Made by a program: the position numbers and the translations under genes. A stretch of 64,000 nucleotides of DNA from Psychrobacillus sp032154225 (lineage in GTDB: Bacteria; Bacillota; Bacilli; Bacillales_A; Planococcaceae): the NCBI RefSeq assembly GCF_032154225.1, contig NZ_JALDYF010000001.1, positions 186,001 to 250,000 on the forward strand. The letters run 5' to 3'. Positions 62,435-64,000 of this stretch are shown one piece after another. Numbering within the stretch: the stretch's first letter is position 1; the number at the start of each line of letters is the position of its first letter. The notes under the pieces were generated by a model. It worked only from the letters and a program-made list of their open reading frames with translations, was not told the origin of the DNA and made no database searches.

Positions 62435-63745
62435 TTAAGTTCTCGTGCGAGTAATAATTCGAATAGGTGTTCCTTCAAAGTCAAATGATTCTCTAATGCG
62501 ATTTTCTAAAAATCGTTCATAAGAGAAATGCATCATTTCTGCTTCGTTTACAAATACAACGAATGTTGGTGGTTTAATCGCCACTTGTGTTGCATAGTAA
62601 ATGCGTAATCGTTTTCCTTTATCTGTCGGAGCAGGATTACGTGCTACTGAATCTTCAATAACTTCATTCAAGGTAGCTGATTGTACACGAAGTGAATGGT
62701 TTTCACTTACTTTGTTAATAATCGGAAGAATTGCATGTACACGTTGTTTCGTTTTAGCCGAAACAAAAATGATCGGTGCATAGTCTAAGAACTGGAAATG
62801 CTCACGAATGGATTTCGTCATTTCATTCATCGTTTTATCATCTTTTTCTATAGCATCCCATTTATTCATAACAATAATAACTGCTTTTCCTGCTTCATGT
62901 GCATAACCAGCAATTTTCTTATCTTGTTCTTGAATTCCTTCTTCTGCATTTAGCACGACTAAAACAACGTCCGAGCGTTCAATAGCCTTAAGTGCCCGTA
63001 GAACACTATATTTCTCCGTTGTTTCATACACTTTCCCTTTTTTACGCATTCCAGCAGTATCGATCATGACATATTCTTGTTCGTCGAAAGTATACTCTGT
63101 ATCAATTGCATCTCTTGTTGTACCAGCAATATCACTTACGATAACGCGTTCGTGCCCTAAAAAAGCATTAATAATGGAAGATTTCCCTACGTTCGGTCGT
63201 CCGATTAAAGAAAACTTAATCACTTCTTCATCGTATTCATGTTCATCTAACTCAGGGAAGTTTTTAGCAACTTCATCCAATAAGTCCCCAAGACCTAGAC
63301 CATGAGATCCGGAAATTGGGAACGGCTCGCCCATACCTAGTGAATAAAAGTCATAAATCATTTCTTTCATGTCTGGGTTATCAATTTTATTTACTGCTAA
63401 AACAATCGGTTTCTTTGTTTTGTATAAAATTTTTGCGACATATTCATCCGCACTCGTAATGCCTTCACGTCCATTTGTCAAAAATATAATAACATCCGCT
63501 TCGTCCATTGCGATTTCTGCTTGTTGTTTAATCTGTTCTAGGAATGGCTCGTCACTAAGCTCAATACCACCTGTATCGATAATATTAAACTCATGTGTAA
63601 GCCAATCTGCTGAGCTATATATACGATCACGTGTAATACCTGGAATATCTTCTACAATCGATACACGCTCTCCTACGATTCGATTAAATATAGTTGATTT
63701 GCCGACATTCGGTCTACCAACGATTGCTACTACTGGTTTTGTCAT
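62435..63745 (-). CDS. der: Ribosome assembly GTPase Der (EngA)
   Basis: 436 residues. Two tandem GTPase domains and a C-terminal KH-like domain, needed for 50S assembly. G1 motifs GRPNVGKST (10-18) and GRPNVGKSS (about 182-190); DTGG and DTAG as G3; NKID and NKWD as G4; SGSHG and SAKT as G5. Length equals B. subtilis Der. It lies downstream of the rpsA homolog. Confidence 0.96.
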   Translation of the reverse strand: MTKPVVAIVGRPNVGKSTIFNRIVGERVSIVEDIPGITRDRIYSSADWLTHEFNIIDTGGIELSDEPFLEQIKQQAEIAMDEADVIIFLTNGREGITSADEYVAKILYKTKKPIVLAVNKIDNPDMKEMIYDFYSLGMGEPFPISGSHGLGLGDLLDEVAKNFPELDEHEYDEEVIKFSLIGRPNVGKSSIINAFLGHERVIVSDIAGTTRDAIDTEYTFDEQEYVMIDTAGMRKKGKVYETTEKYSVLRALKAIERSDVVLVVLNAEEGIQEQDKKIAGYAHEAGKAVIIVMNKWDAIEKDDKTMNEMTKSIREHFQFLDYAPIIFVSAKTKQRVHAILPIINKVSENHSLRVQSATLNEVIEDSVARNPAPTDKGKRLRIYYATQVAIKPPTFVVFVNEAEMMHFSYERFLENRIRESFDFEGTPIRIITRTRT

Positions 63746-63821
63746 ACTTTTTCATCCTTCCAACTTCGTCTATGTTGTATTATACAACAAAATAGACTAA
63801 AAAGTTTTCTAACATTATGAA

Positions 63822-63849
63822 AGCAGGCAACATTTATGGGCTGCCTGCT
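63822..63849 (-). terminator. Probable terminator of the rpsA homolog
   Basis: AGCAGGCA (63822-63829) with TGCCTGCT (63842-63849). The minus strand continues with TTTCATAA, a weak U tract. It lies about 20 bp after the stop codon. Confidence 0.6.
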
Positions 63850-63867
63850 CTTCTTGAAGTTCATTTA

Positions 63868-64000
63868 TTATTTTTCAAACGAAAAATCTTTCAACTTGTC
63901 TCCGAGTACATCACTTATCGAAAAGCCTTTCGATTCTTCCGGTATTTGATAATCTTCTAAGTTATAGTCATCTTCATTTTCAACTAAATCTTTAATGCTT
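63868..64000 (-). CDS. rpsA: 30S ribosomal protein S1 homolog, C-terminal end (partial)
   Basis: Only the last 44 codons are in the window (stop at 63868-63870). They read an acidic tail EDDYNLEDYQIPEESKGFSI and the closing DVLGDKLKDF with a short end. An acidic tail with a GFSISDVLGDKLKDF-like finish is typical of the S1-domain protein YpfD that precedes der in Bacillales. The S1 domains are outside the window, so identity rests on the tail and on position. Confidence 0.7.
   Translation of the reverse strand, partial: SIKDLVENEDDYNLEDYQIPEESKGFSISDVLGDKLKDFSFEK

Noticed and set aside
62407..62484. N-terminal extension of gpsA into der
   Set aside because: The Rossmann motif starts a few residues after the ATG at 62406, which has a ribosome binding site.

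Overview
The window reads as a low-GC Bacillales chromosome. Gene content and order match the Bacillus subtilis block running from rpsA(ypfD)-der-gpsA through spoIVA, hbs, mtrAB, hepST, ndk, cheR, the aro genes, qcrABC, dapB, cca, birA, panBCD, dinG, asnS, dnaD, ponA/recU, mrfAB, gpsB and rnpB to ypsC, ypvA and ypwA. It is a spore former (spoIVA and two SPOCS/DUF3794 proteins) with a menaquinol bc-type respiratory complex, heptaprenyl-chain menaquinone genes and bacillithiol synthesis. The departures from B. subtilis order (no trp genes after aroH, no bshB1 before bshA, no aspB by asnS, yugP where ypjB would be) and the dispersed repeats suggest the Planococcaceae/Caryophanaceae side of the order (Psychrobacillus, Lysinibacillus or Sporosarcina-like). 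That placement is inference.

Layout, left to right. 0.1-2.0 kb: two related spore coat/exosporium-type SPOCS proteins. 2.2-8.8 kb: M32 carboxypeptidase, a DinG-like helicase, an RNA methyltransferase and a PAS-GGDEF-EAL c-di-GMP enzyme. 8.8-9.6 kb: RNase P RNA with its promoter and terminator, then gpsB. 9.7-13.8 kb: mrfB-mrfA DNA repair pair, yppE and a 51-residue ORF. 14.0-14.6 kb: a large inverted-repeat element. 14.8-18 kb: recU-ponA on the plus strand. 18-27 kb: ypoC, nth, dnaD, asnS, ypmB, ypmA, dinG, panDCB, with a structured leader ahead of panB. 27.3-33.8 kb: an accessory island between panB and birA (hydrolase plus two-component system, amidohydrolase, alcohol dehydrogenase, TetR regulator). 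The adh-tetR part of it is flanked by a duplicated, decayed 3' end of birA. 33.9-46.1 kb: birA, cca, bshA, mgsA, dapB, mazG-like, ypjC, yugP, ypjA, qcrCBA, ypiF, ypiB, ypiA. 46.2-53.2 kb: aroA, tyrA, hisC, aroH, aroB, aroC, cheR. 53.4-54.1 kb: second copy of the large inverted-repeat element. 54.2-64 kb: ndk, hepT, menG, hepS, mtrB, folE, hbs, spoIVA, yphF, yphE, gpsA, der and the 3' end of rpsA.

Nearly all genes are on the minus strand. Plus-strand exceptions are recU-ponA, tetR and ypjC. Functional groupings are the shikimate/aromatic amino acid operon, the menaquinone side-chain plus methylation operon, the pantothenate operon, bc-complex genes, and genome maintenance genes (recU, nth, dinG, dnaD, mrfAB, ypvA). 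I corrected many start codons using visible ribosome binding sites, including TTG starts for recU, panB and yppE. The most interesting non-coding items are the panB leader, the two 0.65-0.68 kb inverted-repeat elements with a shared core, the dispersed 22-nt hairpin units, and the birA remnant.
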